Assembly (NCBI GenBank): GCA_021772195.1
Contig: JAJFML010000211.1
Span: 1 to 7,654 of the forward strand
Reading direction: 5' to 3'
Source: Chlamydiota bacterium
GTDB lineage: Bacteria > Chlamydiota > Chlamydiia > Chlamydiales > SM23-39
DNA: 7,654 nucleotides
The number at the start of each line of letters is the position of its first letter. The stretch's first letter is position 1. The position numbers and the translations under genes were made by a program. The notes under the pieces were generated by a model. The model was not told the origin of the DNA. It saw only the letters and a program-made list of their open reading frames with translations, and ran no database searches. Of this stretch, positions 1 through 7,076 are shown one piece after another.

Positions 1-1
1 A

Positions 2-1306
2 GCAAATAGTTACCTCTATCTCCTGGCCAAAACGAGTTTTGAGTTAGAAAAATACAAAGATACCATTGGCCTTCTGCTCCCATTACTTCAAAAAGATTTC
101 CCAAAAAACCTTTCAGCACACTCCTATTTGCTCGTAGCAAACTCCTACAGAAAAGGGTTTAAAAACCATAACCTTTATTGCACCTATGCAGAAAAAGCTT
201 TAGATCAAGACTCTTCAATGAAGAACGCTGACCTGGTACACCTTGCCCTTTTCAACTCTTACTTAAGACTCTTTAGCCAAAGCAATGACGCTTTAACTCT
301 TGAAAAAGCCGCAGATCATCTCTTTACTGCCCAAAATCTAGGCATTGCCATTAAAGAAGAAAACAAAGAATGGTTAACTGACTACTATTATCAAGAAGTA
401 AAAGAAGCAAATCAAAAGTTCAAAAATAATCCAAAGCAGATTGATATAAAAATTCAAACTGCAGGGGATCGCACCCTCGCACTTCTACAAAATTTTTCTT
501 CAAATGACCCACTGAAGATGGAAGGGATACAGTTAAAACTTGCCAATACTTATGGCTTTGAGGGTAGACACCGAACAAAGGTTAAAATCCTCAAAGAACT
601 CTTTAAAGAATATGATACACAACCAGAAAAGCCATGGAAGCACCAAAAGGAAGCTAAATTTGAGCTTGGAGAGGCCTATGAGCAATTAGAAATGAATGAG
701 AAAGCATTCATTGTATTCGAATCAATTGCCAGAGACTCGACTTCCTTTCAATCACCAATCCCTGCTAAGTCCGCCCTTCAAAGTGCTCGCCTTGCATACA
801 AGCTTCTCGATAAAAACTTTTTAAAAGAAGTAACCCCAGAGCTAACTCCTATTTTAACCCAGCTCAAAACTCTCTATCTCCAAAAAACTCTCTCAAATGA
901 ACCCATTCACCTTGAAGCCACCCTTGATTATATCGATATTCAAGCCTCTTTACTGGATGGAATTGAAAAAGAGAAAAAAATTGAATTCTTAATTCAAAAA
1001 GCTATCGCTCATTTCTTCTCAGAAGAAGACATTCTCTCAAAAGAGTACCAGCAGGCGCGCTTTGATTCTCCCGAAAAAGAGAAAATCTTTCTCGCTTACA
1101 TTGACCTTTTTGACCTAGAGGCTATAGTTGCCGCTGCAAAAATTTGTCTGCTTGATTCCAAAAAAGATGAAGCAAATAACCTCATTATCTCATCTATCGA
1201 GCTTCTAGAAGAACTAAAGTTAACTTGTCCAAATTACTACTATCTGGAAAGGTTAAAAAAGCTTGAGGATAAAATAAAGATCATCAGCATATCTCTAGAC
1301 TATTGA
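2..1306 (+). CDS. TPR-like helical repeat protein, 5' end missing
   Basis: The frame is open from base 2, so the gene starts to the left of the window; 434 C-terminal residues are visible and the TTG at 128 is only an internal codon. The protein is strongly helical. Visible residues of about 4-70 look like helix-turn-helix TPR units (ANSYLYLLAKTSFELEKYKD at the very start). A second clear TPR-type unit sits near residues 216-247 (FELGEAYEQLEMNEKAFIVF), with the small-residue and aromatic spacing typical of these repeats. The C-terminal 150 residues are also predicted helical but without a recognisable repeat. No transmembrane segment is visible; a signal peptide could lie in the missing part. 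TPR proteins are protein-interaction scaffolds, so no specific function can be assigned. It ends 54 bp before a membrane-anchored vWA-like gene on the same strand, which suggests a functional partner. Fold call is good; role unknown. Confidence 0.8.
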   Translation, partial: ANSYLYLLAKTSFELEKYKDTIGLLLPLLQKDFPKNLSAHSYLLVANSYRKGFKNHNLYCTYAEKALDQDSSMKNADLVHLALFNSYLRLFSQSNDALTLEKAADHLFTAQNLGIAIKEENKEWLTDYYYQEVKEANQKFKNNPKQIDIKIQTAGDRTLALLQNFSSNDPLKMEGIQLKLANTYGFEGRHRTKVKILKELFKEYDTQPEKPWKHQKEAKFELGEAYEQLEMNEKAFIVFESIARDSTSFQSPIPAKSALQSARLAYKLLDKNFLKEVTPELTPILTQLKTLYLQKTLSNEPIHLEATLDYIDIQASLLDGIEKEKKIEFLIQKAIAHFFSEEDILSKEYQQARFDSPEKEKIFLAYIDLFDLEAIVAAAKICLLDSKKDEANNLIISSIELLEELKLTCPNYYYLERLKKLEDKIKIISISLDY

Positions 1307-1332
1307 CTAGAGCCATTCAGCGCATGTATATA
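1303..1332 (+). promoter_or_regulatory. Candidate sigma-70-type promoter for the vWA-like gene
   Basis: A -35-like TTGACT (1303-1308, five of six consensus bases) overlaps the stop codon of the TPR gene. It is followed after 18 bp by a -10-like TATATA (1327-1332, four of six). Transcription would start near 1339, about 20 bases before the vWA-like ATG. The match comes from reading the hexamers only; AT-rich DNA gives such pairs by chance. Confidence 0.4.
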
Positions 1333-1372
1333 AGATGATAACCACGAGTACACTGAATAAATGGCTCTTTTT
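1309..1372 (+). promoter_or_regulatory. Inverted repeat covering the vWA start codon, followed by five T
   Basis: AGAGCCAT (1309-1316) pairs perfectly with ATGGCTCT (1361-1368), and TCAG (1317-1320) pairs with CTGA (1353-1356) across a 4-nt bulge (ATAA, 1357-1360). A further TGTA/TACA pairing (1325-1328 with 1349-1352) is possible inside the loop. The right arm contains the ATG of the vWA-like gene and runs into TTTTT (1368-1372). In read-through RNA from the TPR gene this could act as a terminator or hide the start codon. The large loop makes its stability uncertain. Confidence 0.45.
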
Positions 1373-3079
1373 AATAAAATTAACGATGCGAGAAGAAAAA
1401 TACTAGCTCGATGCCACCTAACCTCGCTGGCTGTCCACATTCTTCTTATCGCTATCATTCATAACTCATCTTTTCATGAGAAAAGCTCTGCTGGTAAATT
1501 AGCCGAGCTAGAAAAACATAAGAAAAAATCAAATGAGTTTTTACGAGAAGCTTTTTCAAATCTTGCATTGAGAGAAAAAAAGCTAAGACCTGATTTAGAA
1601 CTCCTAAAGGAAAGGCCTAATACAAATAATTTAACCTATAAAATGGATGAAATTCTACCCAATTTCTTAGAACTTGATTTCCTATTAGAAAAAGAAAATC
1701 TAGAGGAACTTCTGTCAAAAGGAGAGTTCATAAAGTCACAGGTTCAAACTTTTATTCAAGAAGATCACATCCAACTCCTGAGCGATATAGAGAAAGCCTC
1801 CTTGATTCCTGATAAGAGAGAGTCTAACAATAACTTCCTTGCAATCTCTTTCGAAGAAGATGCACCTTATGAACCTAAAGAATTCGAAGTAACATTTAAA
1901 AGCCCTTTTAAAAGCGATTCCAAAATCGCTACAGTTGGAAGCTACAAGTCCTTAATGGAGAAGGAAATTTCACAAACTTTCCCAGAGCTAAACGCACCTA
2001 TCGTTTCATCTGAAGAGACAACTCTTCCTTCCCTATCTGAAATGAATACAAGGTCTTGTGCTGATGATTTTGACATCGATCTTGTCTACCTCGAACATAA
2101 AGAAGAAGGACACCTTTTTGCATTAACATTGATACCAAAACCTGATCTCAAATTTGAAAAGCTGAAACATAATGTTTATTTTATCGTAGATAAGTCAAAT
2201 GCAATTCAGAAAAGTCGTCTAAAAACGACTGAATCCGCAATCTCACGAGCCCTAAATTACCTTGGCGAAGAAGACTCCTTCAATATTATCGCTTATAGCA
2301 ACACAATTGAGCGCCTATCCATTGAAAACCTCCCCCCTTCTAAAGCACATAAAGCTCGTGCAAAAGACTTTCTAGGTAGTCTGCGAATAGGAAGTATGTT
2401 CGCTAAAGCAAACCCTTACAGGCCCCTTCAAAGCCTTCTTTTCGAAATTTCTGATCCAAGCGATCTTTCATCCATCATTTTTATCACAAACGGGAACGGT
2501 TTTACAAAAAACTCCAATTATCAGTTTTTTATATCGAACATCCAAAATGATGCTAATAACAGATATCATCTTCATGCTCTGACTCTAAATAGTGATAACA
2601 ATCTCCCACTTTTAGATTTCCTAACTACCTTTAATGGAGGAAATCTTTTTACCTCATCATCTCAAAAGGGGTTGAAGAGAAAACTTCAAAAGCTGATTAA
2701 ATCAATAAGTAATCCCATTGCAAAGAATGTCTCTCTCACTTCCATAAGAAAGAGCCCTGGTGAAGAAATTCATTTATACCCATCTGAATCTCGCATGCCA
2801 GCCCTCTATCTTGACCAACCATTCGTTATTTTAGGAACCGTCAAAGAGCTCGATGATTTTGTCCTGTTTATCCAAGGAAAAAATCAGGGCGAATGGCTAA
2901 ATATTAAGAAAAATATCTCATTCAAGTCGGCAAAAAAAGCTGATACTTTTCTAGAAAAAGAATGGGCACAAGAAAATTCTTTCGATCAGTTTGAAAACTA
3001 TTTACTAAAGGGCGATGAAGAATATATGATTCAAGCCCATGAGATATTAGAGTCCCATAATTTACCATCTATCTTCTAA
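1361..3079 (+). CDS. Membrane-anchored protein with degenerate vWA-like domain
   Basis: This 572-residue protein has a basic N-terminus (KINDARRKILAR, 6-17) followed by a hydrophobic segment at about 20-34 (LTSLAVHILLIAIIH). That predicts a signal anchor with the rest in the periplasm. Residues 45-120 are charged and helical, probably coiled coil; 120-230 show no recognised domain. Residues 250-276 plus the following core (to about 450) match the vWA fold of the inter-alpha-inhibitor type: a strand FALTLIPK, then NVYFIVDKSNA, a helix, DSFNIIAYSN, and SIIFITNGNG. The MIDAS metal site is eroded: DxSxS reads DKSNA (277-281), no clear threonine replaces the usual GT motif near 344-346, and the usual TDG aspartate is Asn377. 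The C-terminal 120 residues look like a beta-rich domain. There is no good Shine-Dalgarno before the ATG, and no better in-frame start was seen. It lies between the TPR gene and rsmD. Function unknown; protein binding without metal is an inference. Confidence 0.75.
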   Translation: MALFNKINDARRKILARCHLTSLAVHILLIAIIHNSSFHEKSSAGKLAELEKHKKKSNEFLREAFSNLALREKKLRPDLELLKERPNTNNLTYKMDEILPNFLELDFLLEKENLEELLSKGEFIKSQVQTFIQEDHIQLLSDIEKASLIPDKRESNNNFLAISFEEDAPYEPKEFEVTFKSPFKSDSKIATVGSYKSLMEKEISQTFPELNAPIVSSEETTLPSLSEMNTRSCADDFDIDLVYLEHKEEGHLFALTLIPKPDLKFEKLKHNVYFIVDKSNAIQKSRLKTTESAISRALNYLGEEDSFNIIAYSNTIERLSIENLPPSKAHKARAKDFLGSLRIGSMFAKANPYRPLQSLLFEISDPSDLSSIIFITNGNGFTKNSNYQFFISNIQNDANNRYHLHALTLNSDNNLPLLDFLTTFNGGNLFTSSSQKGLKRKLQKLIKSISNPIAKNVSLTSIRKSPGEEIHLYPSESRMPALYLDQPFVILGTVKELDDFVLFIQGKNQGEWLNIKKNISFKSAKKADTFLEKEWAQENSFDQFENYLLKGDEEYMIQAHEILESHNLPSIF

Positions 3080-3085
3080 TTACCG

Positions 3086-3646
3086 ATGATTCGCATTATT
3101 GCAGGCACTTTTCAAGGGAGAAAAATAAAAGCTCCCAAATCACAAAAGACGAGACCTACCCAAAGTTCTCTCAGAGAGTCCTTTTTTAATATCTGCCAGC
3201 ATAGAGTAGCTGACAGTATTTTTCTTGATCTATTCGCAGGCTCTGGAGCTATGGGTTTTGAAGCTCTTAGCAGGGGAGCCAAAAAAGTCGTTTTTGTTGA
3301 TCAGAATCCCATCTCAATATCGTGCATTCGAGAAAACAGCAGACTCCTAGGAGTGGAAAATGAGACCCTAGTGATTAAAAGAGATGCTTTAAGTGCTCTA
3401 AATACCTTAAATCAAAAATTTGATCTCATTTTCATCGACCCTCCCTATGATTTGAAAAAACCCTTAGCTCTCCCAGAAAAAGTACTATCTCAGATCGAAA
3501 GAAATGGTCTTATAGGGGAGGATGGTTCTATTTTTATCGAAGTCCCCCATCTTAAAGATCACGCTCTTCTAGAATTAGACAGACTCTATTGTAAAAATGT
3601 CCGGAAATATGGGAATACAGATTTAATGGAATTCCAGATCAAATAG
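3086..3646 (+). CDS. rsmD: 16S rRNA (guanine(966)-N2)-methyltransferase RsmD
   Basis: RsmD transfers a methyl group from S-adenosylmethionine to N2 of G966 of 16S rRNA (E. coli numbering) during 30S assembly in the cytoplasm. The 186-residue product is close to the E. coli length of 198. The family signatures appear in order: RIIAGTFQGRKI (3-14), the RPTQSSLRESFFN block (23-35), the SAM-binding LDLFAGSGAMGFEALSRGA (47-65), the acidic VDQN after strand 2 (71-74), and the catalytic DPPY (118-121). The start follows the vWA-like stop by 6 bp and has no Shine-Dalgarno, so translation probably depends on coupling with the upstream gene. The next gene begins 8 bp downstream. The rRNA role is housekeeping and unrelated in any obvious way to its neighbours. 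Confidence 0.95.
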   Translation: MIRIIAGTFQGRKIKAPKSQKTRPTQSSLRESFFNICQHRVADSIFLDLFAGSGAMGFEALSRGAKKVVFVDQNPISISCIRENSRLLGVENETLVIKRDALSALNTLNQKFDLIFIDPPYDLKKPLALPEKVLSQIERNGLIGEDGSIFIEVPHLKDHALLELDRLYCKNVRKYGNTDLMEFQIK

Positions 3647-3654
3647 GGATTTGA

Positions 3655-4767
3655 ATGATAAAAAAATTAGCACTCTGCACAGGATTAAGTCATAATCTTC
3701 TAGATCATTTGGCCCCTCTTTCTTATGTTCTAAACATGCCTCTTTTAATCACTGAAGAAGCAAGCGAAGAACTACTTAATCGTTACTACCCCATGATAAA
3801 AACTATCTATGTCGATATCGATAAACTCTCATGTGAATGGCTGGTAGATGAGTATGATATGCTTTTTCAGAGCACCTTTTGGAATGTCAATCTCGTACAA
3901 TATTTCGCTCAGCTAAAAAATAAAAAGATGTGCTTCGTATGGTCTCCTCACGGCAACTCCGATAAAGGATATATGGAACCCGTTTTAGAGGGCATGCTAG
4001 ATCAAAATATGGTACTTCTTTATGGCGATCATATGGTCGAAAGGCTAAAAAAACAAAACTTATTCGATAAGATTCCTCCTTATATTTTTACAGGAAATTA
4101 TCGCTCAACTTTCTTTGATAAATTTCGCTCTTTTTATGATGAAATCACCTCTCAGGAGATCTCTTCAAAATTAAATCTCCAAAACCCCACTATTCTCTAC
4201 GCACCGACATGGAATGATAGGGAAAACTTAACCTCTTTCTTCGATAAAGCAAAAAAAGTTATAGAAAACCTGCCCTCACATTATAATTTGATAGTGAAAG
4301 CTCACCCTCTCTTAGCTGAAAGAGACCCTGTTAGATATTACGCATCTTTACCATCTATCGATCATGATAATATTCTTCTTTTGGAAGACTTTCCCCCAAT
4401 TTACCCTCTTTTAGAACTTGTTGATATCTATCTAGGAGACTTTTCTTCCATTGGATATGACTTCTTATATTTTAATAAACCTATGTTCTTCTTTAACTCT
4501 TTGAGATCAGCAGAAAAGGATTCTCTCTATCTACACCAAACTGGAATAACTATTCCCGATAACTGTAATGATCTCTATGGATTTATCAGTGAAAGAATTG
4601 CAAGCTGGGATCCCGCATTAAAAAAGAGGCAAAGAGAGGTCTATGACTTTGCTTTTGGGGAAACTAAAGATTTTGTGCAGATAGAAAAAGAAATTGATAA
4701 GGTCTTTGTAAAGCAGTTTTACAATGCACCTACTTTAGGAATGACAAAAACAGATGTAAGTTCGTGA
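3655..4767 (+). CDS. CDP-glycerol glycerophosphotransferase (TagF)-like protein
   Basis: This 370-residue protein looks like a single GT-B-type domain of the CDP-glycerol:poly(glycerophosphate) glycerophosphotransferase family. In Gram-positives that family moves glycerol-phosphate from CDP-glycerol onto teichoic-acid linkers. Visible motifs in order are SPHGNSDKG (97-105, resembling the family's HGTPLK block), ILYAPTW (180-186), IVKAHPLL (213-220, the conserved His in the donor site) and YLGDFSSIGYDFLYFNKP (259-276, resembling DYSS..FDY). No signal peptide or membrane helix is evident, so it is probably cytosolic or peripheral. A ribosome site AGGGA (3645-3649) overlaps the rsmD stop, 5 nt before the ATG. 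The 3' end overlaps mreC on the other strand by 49 bp. Family assignment is fairly firm; substrate is unknown because Chlamydiota have no known teichoic acid, and other nucleotide-linked donors (polyol- or sugar-phosphates) are possible. Confidence 0.7.
   Translation: MIKKLALCTGLSHNLLDHLAPLSYVLNMPLLITEEASEELLNRYYPMIKTIYVDIDKLSCEWLVDEYDMLFQSTFWNVNLVQYFAQLKNKKMCFVWSPHGNSDKGYMEPVLEGMLDQNMVLLYGDHMVERLKKQNLFDKIPPYIFTGNYRSTFFDKFRSFYDEITSQEISSKLNLQNPTILYAPTWNDRENLTSFFDKAKKVIENLPSHYNLIVKAHPLLAERDPVRYYASLPSIDHDNILLLEDFPPIYPLLELVDIYLGDFSSIGYDFLYFNKPMFFFNSLRSAEKDSLYLHQTGITIPDNCNDLYGFISERIASWDPALKKRQREVYDFAFGETKDFVQIEKEIDKVFVKQFYNAPTLGMTKTDVSS
4706..4724 (-). terminator. Short hairpin spanning the mreC stop codon
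   Basis: TTGTAAA and TTTACAA (4706-4712 and 4718-4724) form a 7-bp stem with a 5-nt loop that contains part of the mreC stop codon (4719-4721). On the minus strand it is followed only by a loosely T-rich stretch, not an immediate T-run, and the stem is AT-rich. It could help end mreC transcription or protect its 3' end, but it also lies in the coding end of the TagF-like gene, so chance is quite possible. Confidence 0.25.
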
Positions 4768-5873
4768 ATATTGGGAGCTGTAGGGACAGCCTCCAATTCA
4801 TAGGCATATGCTCCATCTAAAAAATCTTTTATCTTTGTCACAGTGGCAACATTCAATCCAGGTGGAAAAACACCATCCATACCTGTCGTGATCAATAAAT
4901 CACCTTTCTTAAGTATTGGCACACCTTTTGCTCTCTTATCAATAGGACTACCTGTTTTTAAATCTCTTGCTGGGCCCTCTAAATCGGCATAATCATAGTT
5001 AAATCCAACTCCCTTCAGCACTTGGCTTCTAACTCTCCAAATCGGTTCAGAAGAGCCATGCAGCTCTCCCTTAGCTAGCCTTAAATCTTCCGTCGATATC
5101 ATCAACTGTGCTCTTAGGTGTTCAAGAGACTCGAGTCCATCTGATAAGCCCGCATCCCCCCTCGCTTTTACACGCATGAGAGTCGCGTCTAAAAGCTCTG
5201 CTAGTTCACGATCTTGTGTTTTACCTCTAATTGCTCTGACAGATGGAATCAGGCCTGAATCTGTAATTAATCTAACTCTGCTCTTTTTCTGACCTACAAA
5301 TTCAATAACTCCAACTAATGAATTCCCAACTACTACGGGGCTATCTTCCGATATAATTTGCCTGCCAAGGGTCTCGTTATCACTTTCCCCCACATCAATC
5401 CATAGACTACTACTCCAAGAAACCGGCTCTCTATAGATGACTTTGGCAGGAATCGCTTGGATTTTCATTTCAATTAAATCTTTTAGCTCTTCGCTTCTTC
5501 TTTGAAAAAATTCTCTCCAATAGATCTCCCCGCCTATCTCATTTTTTCGATTTAAAGCATGCAGTCTCTCTGTTTGCTCTTCAATTCGTCCATCAAAAAG
5601 AAGCCATTCATAGACGGCATTTAATTGTGAGCGCAAGTTCTGATTTTCTATCTGAAGATCTAAATCTTTATCATTTTTAGTCACATTAGTATATCCCGAG
5701 AGGGTGGGAGCCTTTAAAAGGTAGGATCTAAAAAACCCTGCCCATTGATATGTGGGATGAACATACGATATGCAAGAACTTCTAGCTCGGTTAGTGAAGC
5801 TTAAGGGAAAATTGAGAAATATAATGGTAAGGATAATCAGGAGAAAAAAGGGGAAATAAGAGATTCGTCTCAT
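4719..5873 (-). CDS. mreC: Rod shape-determining protein MreC
   Basis: MreC is an inner-membrane scaffold of the MreB elongation machinery, with its bulk in the periplasm. In Chlamydiota, which lack FtsZ, the MreB system serves cell division. The 384-residue product has a hydrophobic N-terminal anchor (about 7-26), a helical coiled-coil stretch (about 68-140) and the paired beta-domains. Beta-domain 1 shows AKVIYREPVSWSSSLWIDVG (143-162), VVVGNSLVGVIEFVG (180-194) and SRVRLITDSG (198-207). Beta-domain 2 shows KKGDLLITTGMDGVFPPGLN (322-341) and ends with EAVPTAP and VFVIPK. About 75 residues more than I remember for E. coli MreC separate RLITDSG from KKGDLL, including a charged helical stretch (220-270). 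The ATG lies in an ATGA overlap with the aminotransferase stop (5870-5873) and lacks its own Shine-Dalgarno, so translational coupling is likely. The 3' end overlaps the convergent TagF-like gene. Confidence 0.92.
   Translation of the reverse strand: MRRISYFPFFLLIILTIIFLNFPLSFTNRARSSCISYVHPTYQWAGFFRSYLLKAPTLSGYTNVTKNDKDLDLQIENQNLRSQLNAVYEWLLFDGRIEEQTERLHALNRKNEIGGEIYWREFFQRRSEELKDLIEMKIQAIPAKVIYREPVSWSSSLWIDVGESDNETLGRQIISEDSPVVVGNSLVGVIEFVGQKKSRVRLITDSGLIPSVRAIRGKTQDRELAELLDATLMRVKARGDAGLSDGLESLEHLRAQLMISTEDLRLAKGELHGSSEPIWRVRSQVLKGVGFNYDYADLEGPARDLKTGSPIDKRAKGVPILKKGDLLITTGMDGVFPPGLNVATVTKIKDFLDGAYAYELEAVPTAPNIHELTSVFVIPKVGAL
4770..4797 (+). terminator. Hairpin just after the TagF-like stop codon
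   Basis: ATTGGGAGCTGT (4770-4781) and ACAGCCTCCAAT (4786-4797) are complementary apart from one bulged base on each side, giving an 11-bp stem with an AGGG loop. It begins 3 nt after the TGA of the TagF-like gene, the usual place for a transcript end. No T-run follows (AATTCATAGG), so it is not a canonical intrinsic terminator; an RNA-stabilising or Rho-associated end is possible. The bases also encode the MreC C-terminal strand on the other strand, which may explain some of the pattern. Confidence 0.35.
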
Positions 5874-7057
5874 AATTTACTGACATGTAAGATTGCTTTA
5901 ATTACATAGTCGATATTCTGATCATTTAATCCTGAAATGTTAATTCTTCCATTATCTGGCATGTAAATAGAAAATCGATCAATGAGCATTCTAACTTGAT
6001 CCTTACCCAAATTGCAAAAAGAAAACATACCCTTATGCTCTTTTAAGAACTGGTAATTATGAAGCCCATTTTCACTTTTCAATAGATCCACAAATTGATT
6101 TCTCAAATTTGTTAACCTTATTCTAATATTTCCCAGCTCTTCTATCCATTGTTCTTTCAGTTCATTGTTTTGTAATATTTCTTTCACAATTGCAGCGCCG
6201 TAAGAAGGAGGATTTGAATAAGTTACTCGAATCAATCTTTTAATTTTTCCACCAACAAGGTCTCTTTCTCTTTTCCCATTTGTAACGGCAAAAACAGCAC
6301 CTATTCTTTCTCGATAAAGACTAAAGTTTTTAGAAAAAGTGGTTACAACGAGCAATTCAGATAACACTTCAGAAAATAGCCTGATAGAATAGGTATCCTC
6401 ATCTAAACCAAGTCCAAGTCCAAGATATGCGAGATCAAAAAGAGGAAGAAAGTTCTTTCTTTTAAAAAGTTTAGAGAGAAGTTTCCACTCCTCTTTATTC
6501 AAATCTGATCCCGTCGGATTATGACAACAAGCATGAAGGAGAATAATACTTTTTTCTGGAAGATTGGATAGAAAAGCATAGGTTTTTTCAAAGTGGACCC
6601 CCATTTTATCGTGTGAGTAGTAGGGATAGGTGAGGGTAGTTAGTCCTGCTTTTTGAAATATTGGTACATGATTTGCCCATGTTGGATCAGGAACATAGAT
6701 CGTTTTACCTATCTCACGAGAAATAAACTCTCCTAAGATGGAAAGGCCGCCGGTTCCGCCTAAGGATTGAGCTCCATAAACCCTTTCCCGGGTAAAACTA
6801 TCCCCAAAAACGAGTGATTTTACCTCTTCTACAAATTGGGTATCCCCATCGAATGGAAGATAGTTGCCCACTTTTTCATGTTTCAGTATCTGTTTTGCAG
6901 CTATCTCAACACAATGTAAAACAGGTGTTTTTAAGGATGGAGTTTTATAAATTCCTACAGAGAGGTCGACTTTTTCAGGACATGAATCCTCTTTGAAGGC
7001 GTCACTTAACCCAAAGATAGGATCAGGAGGAACTTTTTGAAGATGGTTAAAGAACAA
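5870..7057 (-). CDS. aspC: Aspartate/aromatic aminotransferase, class Ia
   Basis: A PLP-dependent cytosolic aminotransferase that interconverts aspartate (or aromatic amino acids) and glutamate with their 2-oxo acids. The 395 residues match E. coli AspC/TyrB (about 397) end to end. Recognisable sites are the N-terminal DPIFGLSDAF (12-21), phosphate-cup SLGGTGG (98-104), cofactor-stacking Trp127 (DPTWANH), HNPTG with Asn180, FDLAYLG with Asp208 and Tyr211, the PLP lysine Lys243 in FSKNFSLYRERIG, and substrate-carboxylate Arg371 (GRINISG). Arg277 in LIRVTYSNPP corresponds to the distal-carboxylate arginine that fits dicarboxylic substrates. Aspartate versus aromatic preference cannot be read from sequence; chlamydial homologues are often called tyrB. 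The start is TTG, chosen because GAGG lies 7 nt upstream, the frame stops just above, and the start aligns with E. coli MF(E)N. mreC follows with a 4-nt overlap. Confidence 0.93.
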   Translation of the reverse strand: MFFNHLQKVPPDPIFGLSDAFKEDSCPEKVDLSVGIYKTPSLKTPVLHCVEIAAKQILKHEKVGNYLPFDGDTQFVEEVKSLVFGDSFTRERVYGAQSLGGTGGLSILGEFISREIGKTIYVPDPTWANHVPIFQKAGLTTLTYPYYSHDKMGVHFEKTYAFLSNLPEKSIILLHACCHNPTGSDLNKEEWKLLSKLFKRKNFLPLFDLAYLGLGLGLDEDTYSIRLFSEVLSELLVVTTFSKNFSLYRERIGAVFAVTNGKRERDLVGGKIKRLIRVTYSNPPSYGAAIVKEILQNNELKEQWIEELGNIRIRLTNLRNQFVDLLKSENGLHNYQFLKEHKGMFSFCNLGKDQVRMLIDRFSIYMPDNGRINISGLNDQNIDYVIKAILHVSKL

Positions 7058-7064
7058 TGAATAG

Positions 7065-7068
7065 CCTC
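7065..7068 (-). promoter_or_regulatory. Ribosome binding site supporting the TTG start
   Basis: On the minus strand GAGG lies 7 nt before the TTG at 7057-7055. This is good spacing and decides the start of the aminotransferase, because no in-frame ATG or GTG exists between the upstream in-frame stop (7069-7067) and the conserved N-terminus. A second, AAGGA (7078-7074), stands 3 nt before an out-of-frame ATG at 7070. Confidence 0.6.
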
Positions 7069-7076
7069 ATGTATCC

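Noticed and set aside
128..130. TTG as the start of the TPR-like gene
   Set aside because: The same frame continues without a stop to base 2 and the upstream residues extend the TPR pattern, so this codon is internal and the gene is truncated by the window.
6814..6996. 60-codon plus-strand reading frame
   Set aside because: It lies entirely inside the well-supported aminotransferase gene on the other strand, has no ribosome site and resembles no family; a shadow frame.
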